NCBI GenBank assembly: GCA_916700875.1
Contig: CAKAKS010000022.1
Location: forward strand, 9,787,013 to 9,851,012
Origin: Sebastes aleutianus
Taxonomy: Eukaryota; Chordata; Actinopteri; Perciformes; Sebastidae
Length of the DNA stretch: 64,000 bases
Direction of reading: 5' to 3'
The first letter of the stretch is position 1. The number at the start of each line of letters is the position of its first letter. Shown piece by piece: positions 52,957-64,000 of this stretch. The notes beneath the pieces were generated by a model, which searched no databases, was not told the DNA's origin, and saw nothing but the letters and a program-made list of their open reading frames with translations. The position numbers were made by a program, and so were the translations under genes.

Positions 52957-53455
52957 TCTGAATATAATCTTCATAACTATGTTTTCGTGAGTGTATAATC
53001 ACCTGAAACTAAGAATCGTTGTTTTCGTTAGCTTAGAATGAGCCCTTCATATATACATAGGGAGCGGGTCCTCTTCACGGAGTTCGCCGTGTTTCTACAG
53101 TAGCTCAGAACGGACAAACCAAACACTGACTCTAGACAGAGTCTTTTGCATTTTTTATGTTACCTGAAGGCCACCGTAGTTCTCTGACACACTTGTGAAA
53201 CTGCTGTAATGTGAGCCGCAGAGTGCAAAACTGTGGTACTGCCAACCGCTGTCTGACATCCGTTGCTCCTAAAGTAGAGTTATTATGGTATGGATGGCAT
53301 CTGAGCGCAGCTAATGGCGTTACAACGGTTTTGCGATCGGCGGCTCACATTACTGCAAACTTGGAAAGGGAGGAGTGAGTGGAAGGGTACTCAGTTGGTT
53401 GCAATCTGCAACCACACCACTAGATGCCACTAAATCCTACACACTGTACCTTTAA
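52957..53455 (-). mobile_element. Family B MITE copy 2, inside family M
   Basis: The reverse strand matches 17650-17980: CCTACACACTGTACCTTTAA at the right end, GGGAGCGGGTCCTCT and GAGTGTATAATCACCTGAAA inside. The left terminal repeat is lost. It is itself split by 53206-53353. Confidence 0.75.
53206..53353. mobile_element. 148-base nested mini-MITE
   Basis: A perfect 14-base terminal inverted repeat GTAATGTGAGCCGC at 53206-53219 and 53340-53353, continuing imperfectly to TGCAAAAC. It interrupts the family B copy. Confidence 0.8.
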
Positions 53456-53610
53456 TCTGTACAGAAATCAATGGAAAACAATGGCTGTCTGAAAAGTCCT
53501 CTTCAAATATGGAGGTAAAGTGGGAAAGGTGAGCAGTAATAGGCTATAATATATACTTGAATTGTAGTTAAGAAGCTAAACTTGCAAAAATCACTGGTAT
53601 GGTCCTTTAA

Positions 53611-56399
53611 GTCACTTTGGACAGAGGCCTACATTGACATGAAATAAGTGAAAATACACGCCACCTAAAATGCTCCAGTGTTTTTAGAGATGCACAGAAA
53701 ACATTGGAGAGCGAACATGAGCTCCATATACTCGTCCAGATTTCATTCTACTCTTAAGTGCTAAAATCAGATGCTGTCACTTCAGGAATAATATACTCTC
53801 GATGTGATATGAAGTGTTTTTGACTCTCTGTTGGTGCTCTCTGTATGGATCGTGTTGGTTGGCCTTTTTATTTCTGGAATCTTGAGGACTGCTTAATGTG
53901 TGTGTTTTTTGTGTCTTTTACCTTGCTGCCACTCTTTGGCAGACGATTGGTGGGCCTGTCAGTCAATCTTCCTCTGCCTTCGGTTTTAAGGCAGGCTCTT
54001 GATGGAGGCGTCCACCAAGTCGCCCCTCGCCAGACTCTTTGGGAGGGTCTTGGTGGGCCTCTCTGTCAGTCTCCCTCGATTGTGCTTTAACATGTTACAC
54101 TTTAGTGGAACTTGATTCTCCAGAATCAGTCATGTAAAAATTTGTACAAAACTGATGTTGTTCTCAACAAAAAGAACAATGTTTATAATCCCGGGGAGGA
54201 AAAAACGTGTTTATTCATGTGCAAATAAGGTATATTCAGAATAAAAGTCTATGATTACTATCTGTTGCATTGCGTTTAGAGTTCTGGCTCATGTCCTTTT
54301 CTTGCAAAATATCTTCTTTTTTTTTCCACAGTAGATCAGATTTCTGTTACTAACTTCTGTCACATTGCCAACACACATTTCCCATCCAAATGTGTGTGAA
54401 AATGAGAAGGAAGCACCCCGAGTCTGCTCTCCCAGTGTCTAGCCAACATCAGAAACTGACGTCCAGCCAAGATCAACAATGTCCAGGAAAAGAAAGGATG
54501 GAGGCGTAGGTCCAGCCACATCTCTCTACAACATTGAATTTGGCTCAAGGACACGTCCATTAACAACGACCCGTAATGTTCTCTGGTCATAAATTTAGAG
54601 TAATTCTTGTTTTCCCCGTTGCACGTTGATCAAATGGTAAGTGACTTTCTCGTTAGCGCAGTCCGCTTTACACTTGAACCTGAAACCAGCTGTGCTCAAG
54701 TCCAGATTCTTAGAGCCACTATTCCTCACTGCCCCCCAAAGACAAACTACAGGCTCATTTTACTCTTTATTATAGACGTTAAAAACCTAACCCTAGTCCT
54801 GCATGGTATACTGAAGAAAAACTCAAATCCTTTAGGTGCTTGGGGACACTTTAAATGTGACCAATTACAATGGTTTAGTATTTATTTTTAATAAAAAATG
54901 GCCTTTATTGTTGGTAGTACAGCTGGTGAATGACTATATAGAGACCAATAATATGAAATTACATATTTTACAAACCCTGTGACAGAAATAGATTACAACA
55001 GCATCAACTAAAACTATGCAAAACTGCCATTTCAAACAATTATGATTTGATGGACTCTCAAAATTCATCAACATCATAATGGAAAGAAAAGACATTTCTT
55101 TGGCCCTCTTGGATTTTCACTTATAAATCTGTTATATTTTGTAATTTTTCACCATGTGCAATCTCTGCTTTAAATACATTTCTCTTTCCTTGCATGAATT
55201 GTGTATGAACGATTTATCATCATGCCAAAAATTGCGTTTTCCGGTGACAGCACTCTGTCTTTCTTGGACTCCACTTTCTTCCTCCCAAACTCTTCCTCTC
55301 CACAAGTGTTATTCCTTGTCTGTCACGGATGAGTTGCGATGTCAACAGCACACGCTGGATTTCCTGCCGGGAGGCTCTGGATTTCGCGTCTGGCAACAAG
55401 ATGACCCAGTCGGTTTACACAGAGAGGTCACTCCTGTTGTGTTTTTGATTGTTATCCTAAGTCTTCGGGCTTGTGTCCCTCTGTCACTGATTGATATCTG
55501 GCCTGAAGTCCCATAAGTAAACGGCCTCTAGAGTAAATACGAAAAGTTTATTATGTAAGTAATTACTTGGTGGTATTAACAGTCCTCTCATTACACCGAC
55601 AGATTTATTTTTGTAAAACGGGCTTTCCAGGGAGTATAGAGATGGTGTCACATGGTGTTTGTGCACCTTAAGTACTATATGAAATGGGATCCCATGTCCT
55701 TGACCAGGAATGGTTACACACTGGAGCTCACCGCTTTATGTATATGCATGTTCTGCTCTTTCCCCCCCTCTTCTCAGATAATGCTTACGCTTGCATTCCT
55801 CACTGTGCGAGATGGAGAAGATATGGTTTCTGCATTCTCCCTTCCTATTCTGTGGAAGCGATCCTACAGTGTGGCCAGTTTTGGATTACTGAGGAGTACA
55901 CTGTCCCCACACGAAACCTGTTTTATGCCCTCAGACAAACCCAGCTGACCACCACTGAGAACATTTTGTCTTCGCACAGATCCAGGCTACAAAGGATCCA
56001 GTAGGCACATGTTTGTTGGGAAGGAAGAACAACTTTGAGGGGTTGTGGTTGGAAAAACACAATGTTCAGAACCTCAACCGACAACAAAGAGCAAGGATTA
56101 GACCACCAAGGCATTGTTGAGGTTTTGGTTTGTCTCTACATCTCATGTGTTTTAGCTCTTCTGTGTAATTTTAAAGGTTTGTTACTTTAACTTTGTGCTC
56201 AGGGGGGTACATCTGTAACCACCCCAAATCCCAAATGAAGTTTGTACCCCTTCATTTAAATTTCAAACACCTCATAAAGCCGTTTTTGGCCCAGGCTCAA
56301 AACCCAATCACAACTGCTGTAACCGATATGTTGTGATATTTATAAGGCACAAGGGGATCTCATTTCAGGGTAGCTGAGATTGATATGTTTAGCATATAT
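53611..56399. other. 3' flank, no recognised gene
   Basis: Includes an imperfect duplication near 53939-54090 (TTGGTGGGCCT...TCTTCCTC units). Open frames at 55154-55516 and 55652-56004 show no known domain or splice structure. Confidence 0.45.
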
Positions 56400-56665
56400 T
56401 GGACTTCCATTGGCCGGCCCCCTGGGGTCTTTCTGTGTGAAGTTTGCATGTCTGCATGGGGTTTCTCCGGGTGCTCAGGTTTCCTTCCACACGCTTAATT
56501 GGCAATTGGTTGTCTGTCTCTACAGTATGTGTCAGCCCACTAGCGACCTGTCCAGGCCAGGGTGTACCCAATGTCAGCTGGGAATGGTCCAGCCCCACCA
56601 CGACCCTCCAAAGGATAAGCCGGTAGGTTATAGCAAATGGATGGATGAATGGATTGTGCCTCTCT
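56400..56665 (+). mobile_element. Degenerate LINE-like 3' tail
   Basis: Contains TCTGTGTGAAGTTTGCATGT, CTCCGGGTGCTCAGGTTTCC, GACCTGTCCAGG, GGATAAGC and a final ATGGATGGATGAATGG. This order is that of a very common fish retrotransposon tail. The exact family is not certain. Confidence 0.65.
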
Positions 56666-56934
56666 TATTCAGAAAGCCTGTACCCTGAGGGTCAGCAGTC
56701 AACTGCATGCAACTTCTCGCTAATGTTTTTTTTAGATATTAGATTACGACAAAGGAGATTACAGTCAAAGTATGGCTGATTCTTTCATTGTGTAAGCGGT
56801 AAGCAGCTCCAGGTAGCCTGTTTCAGAGAAATGTAGTTTATCTGTACATGAAAATACCTTTGATTACAGCGCAGATTATGTAAAACATACATAAAATCCA
56901 TCCCTGTTTATTAGTTTTGCCTTTTATCGTCACT

Positions 56935-57330
56935 ATAGCACTGTTTCCATTCAATTGTCTAGCAAATTTTAAGCGAACTTATCGCCCAAAATATCGTAAA
57001 AAGTTTCCAGTTTCCATCAACTGGTTTGGAGCAATAAACTTGTTGCGTAGTTTGGTCAGAAGGTGGCGTTATAGGCTACGCATGGCTGCAATCTGCCAGT
57101 AAACAGAGTAGAAGAAGTAGAGGTTGCAAACCGGAAACAAAACAAGTCGCCATCTAACCATCTACGATAGAAAATTGGAGAGAGGTCTGCAGGAATTTGT
57201 GTCAATTGGGCACGTTTTAATTGTTCTTTCATATCAGCTAGTATTGGCCACGTTTCATGCTGCCCGAAGACAAGCAAGAAGACGCCGACAGCGGAAACAG
57301 CTGATCAGTCATGTGAGTAAAATCTATAGT
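56935..57330. repeat. Dispersed repeat family N, copy 1
   Basis: AAATTTTAAGCGAACTT, TTTCCATCAACTGGTTTGGA GC, TAGTTTGGTCAGAAGGTGGC G and GGAAACAGCTGATCAGTCAT G are shared with 58965-59460. No intact frame. Confidence 0.65.
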
Positions 57331-58744
57331 TAGTAAGTATATGATGGCCATTCCCATGCTCACTTATGTCTCATAAATTGTTGCAGCAATTTTTGGGTTG
57401 ATGCTTTCACGCGTGGCTACCTTGGGATTGACCGGTCGCTACCACGGCGTTGTCCAGTCTGGGAGTTGTCCGCATTTTCGTCTTACAACTTTAATGCTTT
57501 AACAGTGTGTTTTCAGTTCATGAAAATCAAATTGTAACTTTTTGGTCGCCTAAAAAAGTCTTTCATTCATTTCTATTTGCAAGTAACCAAGATGGTGACA
57601 GCCAAAAACCAAGATGGCGATGACCAAAATGCCGAACTCGAGGCTTCAAAACCATAGTCCAAAAACTGATGGGTGACGTCACGTGACTACATCCGCTTCT
57701 TATATACTGTACAGTCTATGGTCGTGGGTCCGTCTCAAAACGGTGGTCTGTGTTACAGGTTGAGTAACATCATTGAATGAATGTGTCACATTACATTTGA
57801 ATGTGCATCATTGAAATAAAGAAAATCTAATTGTTTGAGTAACAGAAATAAAGAGACAAGTGTCTTATATTTTCCATGTGAACAAATGTGGTTTGCATGA
57901 TGAAAGTGATGACGTATTGATGATGTACATTATTGCAGAATCGACTTCAGAATAATTCTTGTGTGCGTACAAACAACTTTACAATGATGCAATTCCTCAG
58001 AAGATTAGAAAAAGAAAGTATTTACACAGCTTTATGCAACTTGAACCACCTGAAAAAGCTTTATGAAGACCGGAGGTTTATACAATTGTCTTGGCAACGT
58101 CAAAGTCTTTCCCTTGTCTTTCCAAAATAGCTTGAGTTCCAAATCTCCTTCACCTGCTCCCTTGTCTCCGCACCGCTTCGGATCCTTGTCGGGAGCCATG
58201 ACTTTGTGACTCAACTGCTAATCATTTGTGTACTCACTTTGTTGTAATTGCTGCAGTCTGGTAGCATTGGCTTTTCATGTTCCTTTCATGTTTTTTTGGC
58301 CGCGGAGAAAGTGAAGCTAAAGAGGAGGCTCCGGCTGTATCGGGAAAACAGAAAAATACCCCTGGCAGATGTGGGACGCCCTCCCTCACTGCGGGCCTTG
58401 CAGTGACCAGTACCGGAGGTTTGATGTGGTTTTTGAATCACCAGCATCACCCACGGTTTTGTATCAGCTGTCCTTGACTGGAAATATGAGTGGTCCTTAT
58501 CTCAGGGGAGAGGAGAAGAGAAAACAGAGGAGCACTTACAGAGATTTGCAGACGGACCCGAGGTGAAAAAGAAACAAGCTGTCAAAACTTTGTCTTTAAA
58601 TGATGGTGCCCGAACAGGAAAGGGAAGAAAAATGTTCAGCTACCCTTGAAAACTGATGGAGGACATTCATCTACATGAATCTTAGGAGTGACTTTTATTG
58701 ACTCAGCAAAAACGATGTAATTTGGAAACCTGTCTTCACAGGAG
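57331..58744. other. 3' flank with one unassigned open frame
   Basis: Contains a frame of about 79 codons (58326-58566) reading WDALPHCGPCSDQYRRFDVV in part. It has no identifiable family and no clear splice partners. Confidence 0.35.
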
Positions 58745-58790
58745 TTTAAAGGAGTAGTTCAACATTTTGGGAGAGGAGATTATTCACTTT
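58745..58790 (+). mobile_element. Family K repeat head fragment
   Basis: TTTAAAGGAGTAGTTCAACA TTTTGGGA matches the consensus-like head of the family at 40331 and 61065. Confidence 0.5.
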
Positions 58791-58964
58791 CTACCTCCCA
58801 ACGCATTTAAACCTCACTAATGAACATTTTAATGTTTAATCCAAACAAAAACTGTAAATGTGGAGCCTTGACCTCATTGGATTGTTGCCAGGCAACCAGC
58901 AAAGACTCCAGGAAGTCCCTGCTCCCGGCCAAGAAATAGTTCCAGCACATAACTTATCGCTACC

Positions 58965-59460
58965 CGTGTTTTCGTTTAACTGTCAAGCGAATTTTAAGCG
59001 AACTTTTGAAATGTCGTAAAAAAAAGAAATGTGAATTAGGCGTGTTTCCATCAACTGGTTTGGAGCGAATACACTCGGCTACAGCGTAGTTTGGTCAGGA
59101 GGTGGCGCTATATTGTCCGGAGACAAAGACAAGCATTCTCAAGTTAAGACGTCGAAAGCGGGAAACAGCTGATCAGTCGTGGGGTAAATGTTGGTCATGT
59201 CTGGAAGGTAACCCGCAAATTGCGAAAACTTGCAAAAACTTGCTGCTCGACGGCCTAAACCTTAACCATTCAAGGTCAATGCCTAGCCTTAACCATCCTG
59301 CGAGAGTTTCGCAACACTCCCTCAGAAGTTATTCGTTTCCATAATCCATTTAGCGCATTCAAACATTTTCGTAATTGAGGATTTTTTGTCGAATTTTGCT
59401 GTTTCCATACAGCTTTTCTAATGTGATGCATCAAAATGCGAATAAAAATATGTTAATGGA
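58965..59460. repeat. Dispersed repeat family N, copy 2
   Basis: Shares the blocks listed for 56935-57330. It ends ATGCGAATAAAAATATGTTA ATGGAAA. It carries the AGGTAACCCGCAAATTGCG segment also present in the MITE at 48554. Confidence 0.6.
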
Positions 59461-61064
59461 AAAACTGCTACTTTTACATATTGGGTTTTATTGAAAAATG
59501 ACAATTCAACAGCAACACGTCTCTCCAGAAACAGTGTCCATATTACTCTGGATAATCCACAGAACACACAGTGAACTGTTTTCAATGTTAGTTCCAATGA
59601 AAAACACCAACATCTGTGATTTATCCAGGGCAACAGGGATAATGTGTCTAGAAGTTTCTTTGTTAGTTTGTTTATTGACTTCAGTATAACAAATATAAGT
59701 AACCAAATTACAACATTAAGTGATCAAATAAAAACTTCAGGTCCAAAGCATACAAATCTTTTAGTAGCCTAATAAAATGACTAATCTACGTACTATGTTC
59801 CAACATTTTGAGGCGAGTACAGCATGCAACATAACTAAGATTTTCTTGTCTGTGCCTACAAATTGCAAATTAAGATCAAGATTATTAAAACCGCAAACTA
59901 AATTCCATTCACCTCCATTGTATTTGGAGGGGGGCTGAAAACTGGACAGGACAAAATTAAACCAAAACTATATGCATGGCTAGATACCACTAGAGGTAGA
60001 GGAAGTACGAAAATATGTTGGGGTTTTTTGCAATGTGGATGACTCTTTACAGGAAACAATAATTTTTCTGCTGATAAGAGTAATCTGTTGATGAAGCAGT
60101 GAAGCATTATGAATCAGCAAACTGAGTAAATGGTAGTAGTAAACTGTCAAAGATTTGTCAGCATCTGGCCCCTTGCTATGTCTATTTTTCCTCCTGGTAG
60201 ACAGATTTTTAACTGACTGATTGTCTTACTGATCGTTAGATTCATACTCAGAGTCACAAACAATGACTAACACTGCCAGACAAACAGCTACGATGAGTCT
60301 TACAGCGTCTCCTGTTACAGAGACAGACACATATCAGATACAAGCCAATTACATAACAGACACAAAGTCCGGCAGACAGCTTTTTACTCTGGTAGCGTGA
60401 GTTATTTCCTCTGCTGCGAGCCCTGGGTGTCTGATCAGGCCAGCGAGTCAGCATTTCGACCGCGTGTGATGATAATGTGTGTGATTAAGCACCAAGGTCT
60501 GGCACTGGCAGAACATTTACTCCCTTAAAGATCCTCTGACACGCCAAGCCCCATCTACTAACCTACAGCTGCGTCTCACAACTGGAGCTATATGCAGATG
60601 TGCACATTCCTGCAAGCCCACACACACACACATATATGGATACATACAAAAATACGGCCACATAACAGATCAACAAACTTGTAAATCTTTTACGCCCACA
60701 CATACACATACGTGTAAACACTCATGCTACATAAATTACTTTCCTGAGCGAAGGTGAGTCATTTACGAAACCTCGTCTCCAGACCACTTGCACAAACATT
60801 CACCTCCCACACACGAGAGGAGAAATTACAAGCATGCAAACAGGCAAATGCAGCACCTCTCCCTCCACCAAGTATCAAAGGGTCTGCGTGTGGCGAACCT
60901 GTGTGCACGTGTGTGGCACTCAGGGATAATTAGATGCAGAGTAAGTGCAAATGTGTGTTAATGCATGAGCGTTAAAGGAACACTTTGGGATGTAGGCGCC
61001 TTTTTATTTCTCTCTGAGTTAGATAAGAAGTTTAATATCAATCTCAAATGCATGTAGGGATACC
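59461..61064. other. 3' flank, no recognised feature
   Basis: AT-rich to mixed sequence with short CA runs near 60620-60632. A stray TTAAAGGAACACTTTGGGAT at about 60973 looks like another repeat head. Confidence 0.45.
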
Positions 61065-61792
61065 TTAAAGAAATAGTGTGACAAAATCATGTTCACTTTC
61101 TTACCTAGGGTTACATGAGAAGATTCTAATGTTCGCTTTAATGTCTGTAGGATAAATATGAAACTACAACTATTTAGCTCATCTTAGCATAAAGAATAAA
61201 AACACAAATTGTCTTTATGCTTAAATAGTTGTATTCGCAGCTCCCAACCCTGTCTCCTACAAAATTACGTTCCCATAAAACTAAATTGCTTTCTCAATTA
61301 CGTTTCGAGGGAACATATTTTCTCCCGAATTACGGCCGCAGTTTTTTTTTAAAAGATTGGCATTTTCCAGCCTCCACCAATAGGACAGTGGACAGTCCAG
61401 AAATCGGGAGAGAGGGGGGGGGGGGCAACACGCGGAAACGACCATAGGCCGAACCCGAACCCGGGCTGCCGCAGCCAGGACCCAGCCCCGCCACATGGCC
61501 CACGCTCTACCAACCGAGCCACCGGGGCACCCAGTTTTAAACACTTTTAAACACGTGGTTAATGGTGTAAATTGAAACAAAACAAAAAAATGCAACAACA
61601 CCACTTTGTAAGGTTTAGACAACAAAACAACTTGGTTAGGTTTAATAAAAAAAAAACATCATGGTTTGGCTTAAAATGACTGTGTAAGTGAACGTTAACT
61701 TTTAGTTTCACACGGGACATGAACAGCGGTCTCCTGGAGGAAAGTCCTGTGTTTTTTTTGTGTTTCCAAAAAATGTTGAACTATTCCTTTAA
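61065..61792. mobile_element. TTAA-flanked family K element with nested SINE
   Basis: Left TTAAAGAAATAGTGTGAC and right (other strand) TTAAAGGAATAGTTCAACAT. Inside lie a reverse-strand SINE (61400-61534) and a segment (61609-61752) related to the family A interior (AGGTTTAGACAACAAAAC). Confidence 0.7.
61400..61534 (-). mobile_element. tRNA-derived SINE
   Basis: On the reverse strand: GTGCCCCGGTGGCTCGGTTG GTAGAGCGTGGGCC (A-box TGGCTCGGTTGG) followed by a GGGTTCGGGTTCG B-box-like motif. The tail ends in a C/G homopolymer at 61409-61424. Confidence 0.8.
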
Positions 61793-62828
61793 ACACAGAA
61801 AAAGGTATATGACTGAGTTAGTGAAGGCATTTCAACACTGAGGATGTATGTTAGTATGTTAGTTTATGTAGGCGTAACTGTGGGTGTGTGCACACGTCTG
61901 TCCCACTTGGTAAGTGTGTGTCAGAATGTGTGTCGCTGGCGTGTGTCTGGGGTGTGTGTTGAAGGGAGGTCAATCCTCGGTCCGGGTAATTTGCCACAGA
62001 TGAAACCCGACTCCATTCCAGGAGACCAGCGCTAGCAAACGTTTCAAAGCTGCAGGAAATCTATTAGCACCTGGTGGGACTCCCCCCCGCCCGTCCCCCT
62101 ATTCTGTCCTCTCTCTCCCCCTCCCTCCATCCTTCCATCCCTCGCTCTACCATCTCACCTCTCCCTGCCCCACCCCAGTTAATAAAGCCACACAAGACCA
62201 CCGCACACCCGCTGTGCCACTAAAGCCAGGGGATTAGTGAGTGTGTGTGTGTGCACGTGTGTCTGTCTGTGGCGTGTGGCGAGGTGTGCATTTACGCCTG
62301 TATGTGTGGACCTCATGTGTGCGCAGAAATGTATGTGGGACCTGTCCTTTTTTACACACGTGGAGCCAGTTAGCAGTGAATGAGGTGCCAGACAAGCCTG
62401 CAGCAGCTGCCACACTAGAAACAATAGCTCATGATCCAGACACAGTAGGCTGCTGAGCGCCGACTCTAGGTCAGATCCTATGTACTGTTGTAATTGCTGA
62501 GATGACGGTAGTGTCCGGGTTTTGTGAACTACGGTCAGGTTGCCGTTTTTTTTTTTTTTTTTAAATATACCAGTTATTGGCTGTTGTCAAACCCAAATGA
62601 GGATAAAATATGTCAACTCGCTTTTATTCCCTGGCCTACACTGTTGTTTGCGTAGTAACTGGATTTCACATAAAGCATCCTGAGGAGAATGTAGACTTTA
62701 GCTCGCAATGCCAAGCAGAACATTTTTCATTATTTTATTTGCTGGCTTTGCAACAAAAGCTGCTGTCTTGTATCAAAGATTTGATACACAGGTGCGTCGA
62801 AAAGATAAGATAAGATAAGGTTTTGTGG
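61793..62828. other. 3' flank, TG-rich
   Basis: Scattered TG repeats (61880-61950, 62241-62252), a T run at 62547-62562 and a short GATAA repeat at 62801-62819. Confidence 0.5.
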
Positions 62829-63005
62829 AGAGCCTTGCAAGCCGAATGACTACTGCGAATGCATGTAACCGCAATGTCCCTGGTTCAATTCCATCCGTGG
62901 GACCTTTGTTGCATGTCATACTCCTCTTTCTCTTCTCGTTTCCAGTCTGCCACGATAGTCTTTATCCATCCAATATAGGCAAAAATGCCAAAAAATGATC
63001 TAAAA
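62829..63005 (+). mobile_element. tRNA-derived SINE, 3' part
   Basis: B-box GGTTCAATTCC, then GGGACCTTTGTTGCATGTCA T, a CT-rich stretch and a tail AGGCAAAAATGCCAAAAAAT G. The same tail motif occurs at 25360. The A-box is degenerate. Confidence 0.75.
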
Positions 63006-64000
63006 CAAGAGAAAAGACTGTGCACACTCAAAATCAAAACAATTTATTTAACCGGCAACAAAAACTAGTTTGCATATAAAATTTAATTTTTGGAAAACAA
63101 TCATTGAGAGACGATTGAGCCCAACAGCTTGAGGCCAGATGCTATTTATTGTTGGTGGTTACGTCACCTGCCATATCTCAAATCTCTATAGACATTAAAT
63201 GAAATATGATTTTGCAATTGCATAATCTATTTCCTCCTTGGTTTTATTTAAAAATGGATATTGGTGCACGATGTTAATGGGAATTTGATGTTTCCAGAAC
63301 AGCCACTATGTTTTCCCATGTATTGAAAACATAAAATTCAGAGCAATGCCAGCTAGTTGACCATTTGCTAAACCTAGAAATTATGTAAAGTATACAAGAC
63401 CCATTGTTAAAAGAAAATACTTCAAATTTCGAATGGTAAATCTGCTACCATTATCATTGTAAACTCCAATATGTTGGATAAAATGGAAAGCTTAACAGGT
63501 GTAGCAACAGTAACTAAGGGAGGCGGGGCTTAGCAAACGGCCAATACAATCAGGCAATAGGGTCTACCTGACTACCTGAAATGATGCCTGTCCCATGCAA
63601 ATAACCTATTCATGCTTAACAGATCGCAATGTATGAATCAAAATTTGTGAGCCAGCTTTGCAATTTAAAGACTTAATAACAAACATGTAACTTTTATCAC
63701 TTGCTTGATTTCATCATTGTGTTGAATGCTGATGGCCATTTACCTCATCCCATAAAATGAAATTGATATTGGAACCAAAGATATGAGCCAGAGGTCAACT
63801 GGCTACCAGTCTCTTGTCCAAACAAGGCTTCGTACTATCTGGGACAAATAACTGACTTTGGGAGGGTGAGGGTTTTTTTGTAGAACGACTCCCAGAGGAA
63901 ACATGATGACTTTGAAGTTTTGCTGCCTCGGGGTATATTAGCTTGGCACAGAGTTCATGCGTGGTTATTTAATCTGCATTATTTGATCCCAGTGCAGGTG
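63006..64000. other. 3' flank to window end, nothing recognised
   Basis: AT-rich sequence. No open frame above background and no clear repeat ends. Confidence 0.5.

Larger units (their letters stand above)
52742..53610. mobile_element. TTAA-type MITE (family M), outer shell of a triple nest
   Basis: Left TTTAAGGACCATACCGGTGA and right (other strand) TTAAAGGACCATACCAGTGA are near-identical termini. The centre is interrupted by a family B copy. Confidence 0.75.

Noticed and set aside
55652..56004. Two overlapping frames in the 3' flank that might be a downstream gene
   Set aside because: No family recognised, no consistent splice sites, and they disagree on frame.
1..64000. CRISPR arrays, bacterial operons or integrated viral genes
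   Set aside because: Direct repeats here are microsatellites, a 9-base tandem or transposon units. There are no regularly spaced repeats with unique spacers, no prokaryotic gene organisation and no viral coding frames.

Overview
The window is vertebrate nuclear DNA, most likely from a ray-finned (probably percomorph teleost) fish. The evidence is long CA/TG microsatellites, GT-AG introns, tRNA-headed SINEs and many short inverted-repeat transposons of the kind common in fish.

One protein-coding gene explains all the convincing coding sequence. It is the 3' three quarters of a voltage-gated calcium channel alpha2/delta subunit of the CACNA2D1 type, on the + strand from 6777 to 49701. I resolved 32 exons. 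Their phases agree throughout, and together they encode 909 residues to a stop codon (2,732 coding bases, of which the first two finish a codon begun upstream). The signal peptide and the N-terminal exons lie before the window, so bases 1-6776 are read as intron. In order the exons encode the end of VWA_N, the RRR motif of the gabapentin pocket, a VWA domain with an intact MIDAS motif, the Cache-like ectodomain, the alpha2/delta processing region, the Cys-rich delta peptide and a hydrophobic GPI-signal-like tail.

Region by region: 1-6776 is 5' intron with a TIR transposon at 5236-5879. 6777-8089 holds exons 1-3 and 8090-16512 holds two large introns with several MITEs around exon 4. 16513-24070 is a dense run of exons 5-15 (VWA to Cache region). 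24071-30174 contains a nested transposon and a large intron with two candidate microexons where mammalian CACNA2D1 is alternatively spliced. 30175-37090 holds exons 17-25, and 37091-45153 holds exons 26-31 (end of alpha2 and most of delta). 45154-49578 is the last intron, with a candidate alternative last exon at 47298-47399. 49579-49701 is the last exon. 49702-64000 is 3' UTR followed by intergenic sequence: transposons, SINEs, a LINE-like tail and no recognisable second gene.

The most notable observations are: (1) the candidate alternative terminal exon, in frame and encoding a second, unrelated hydrophobic GPI-signal-like C-terminus; (2) two 9-nt candidate microexons with identical GC donors in the known splice-variable region; (3) a swarm of MITEs with different cores that all begin TTAA-AAGG-like, some nested three deep; (4) a fish repeat carrying a perfect DR1 overlapping a perfect estrogen response element; and (5) a perfect G-quadruplex motif in the presumed 3' UTR. 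All coordinates were read by eye. No database search or splice-site scoring was run.
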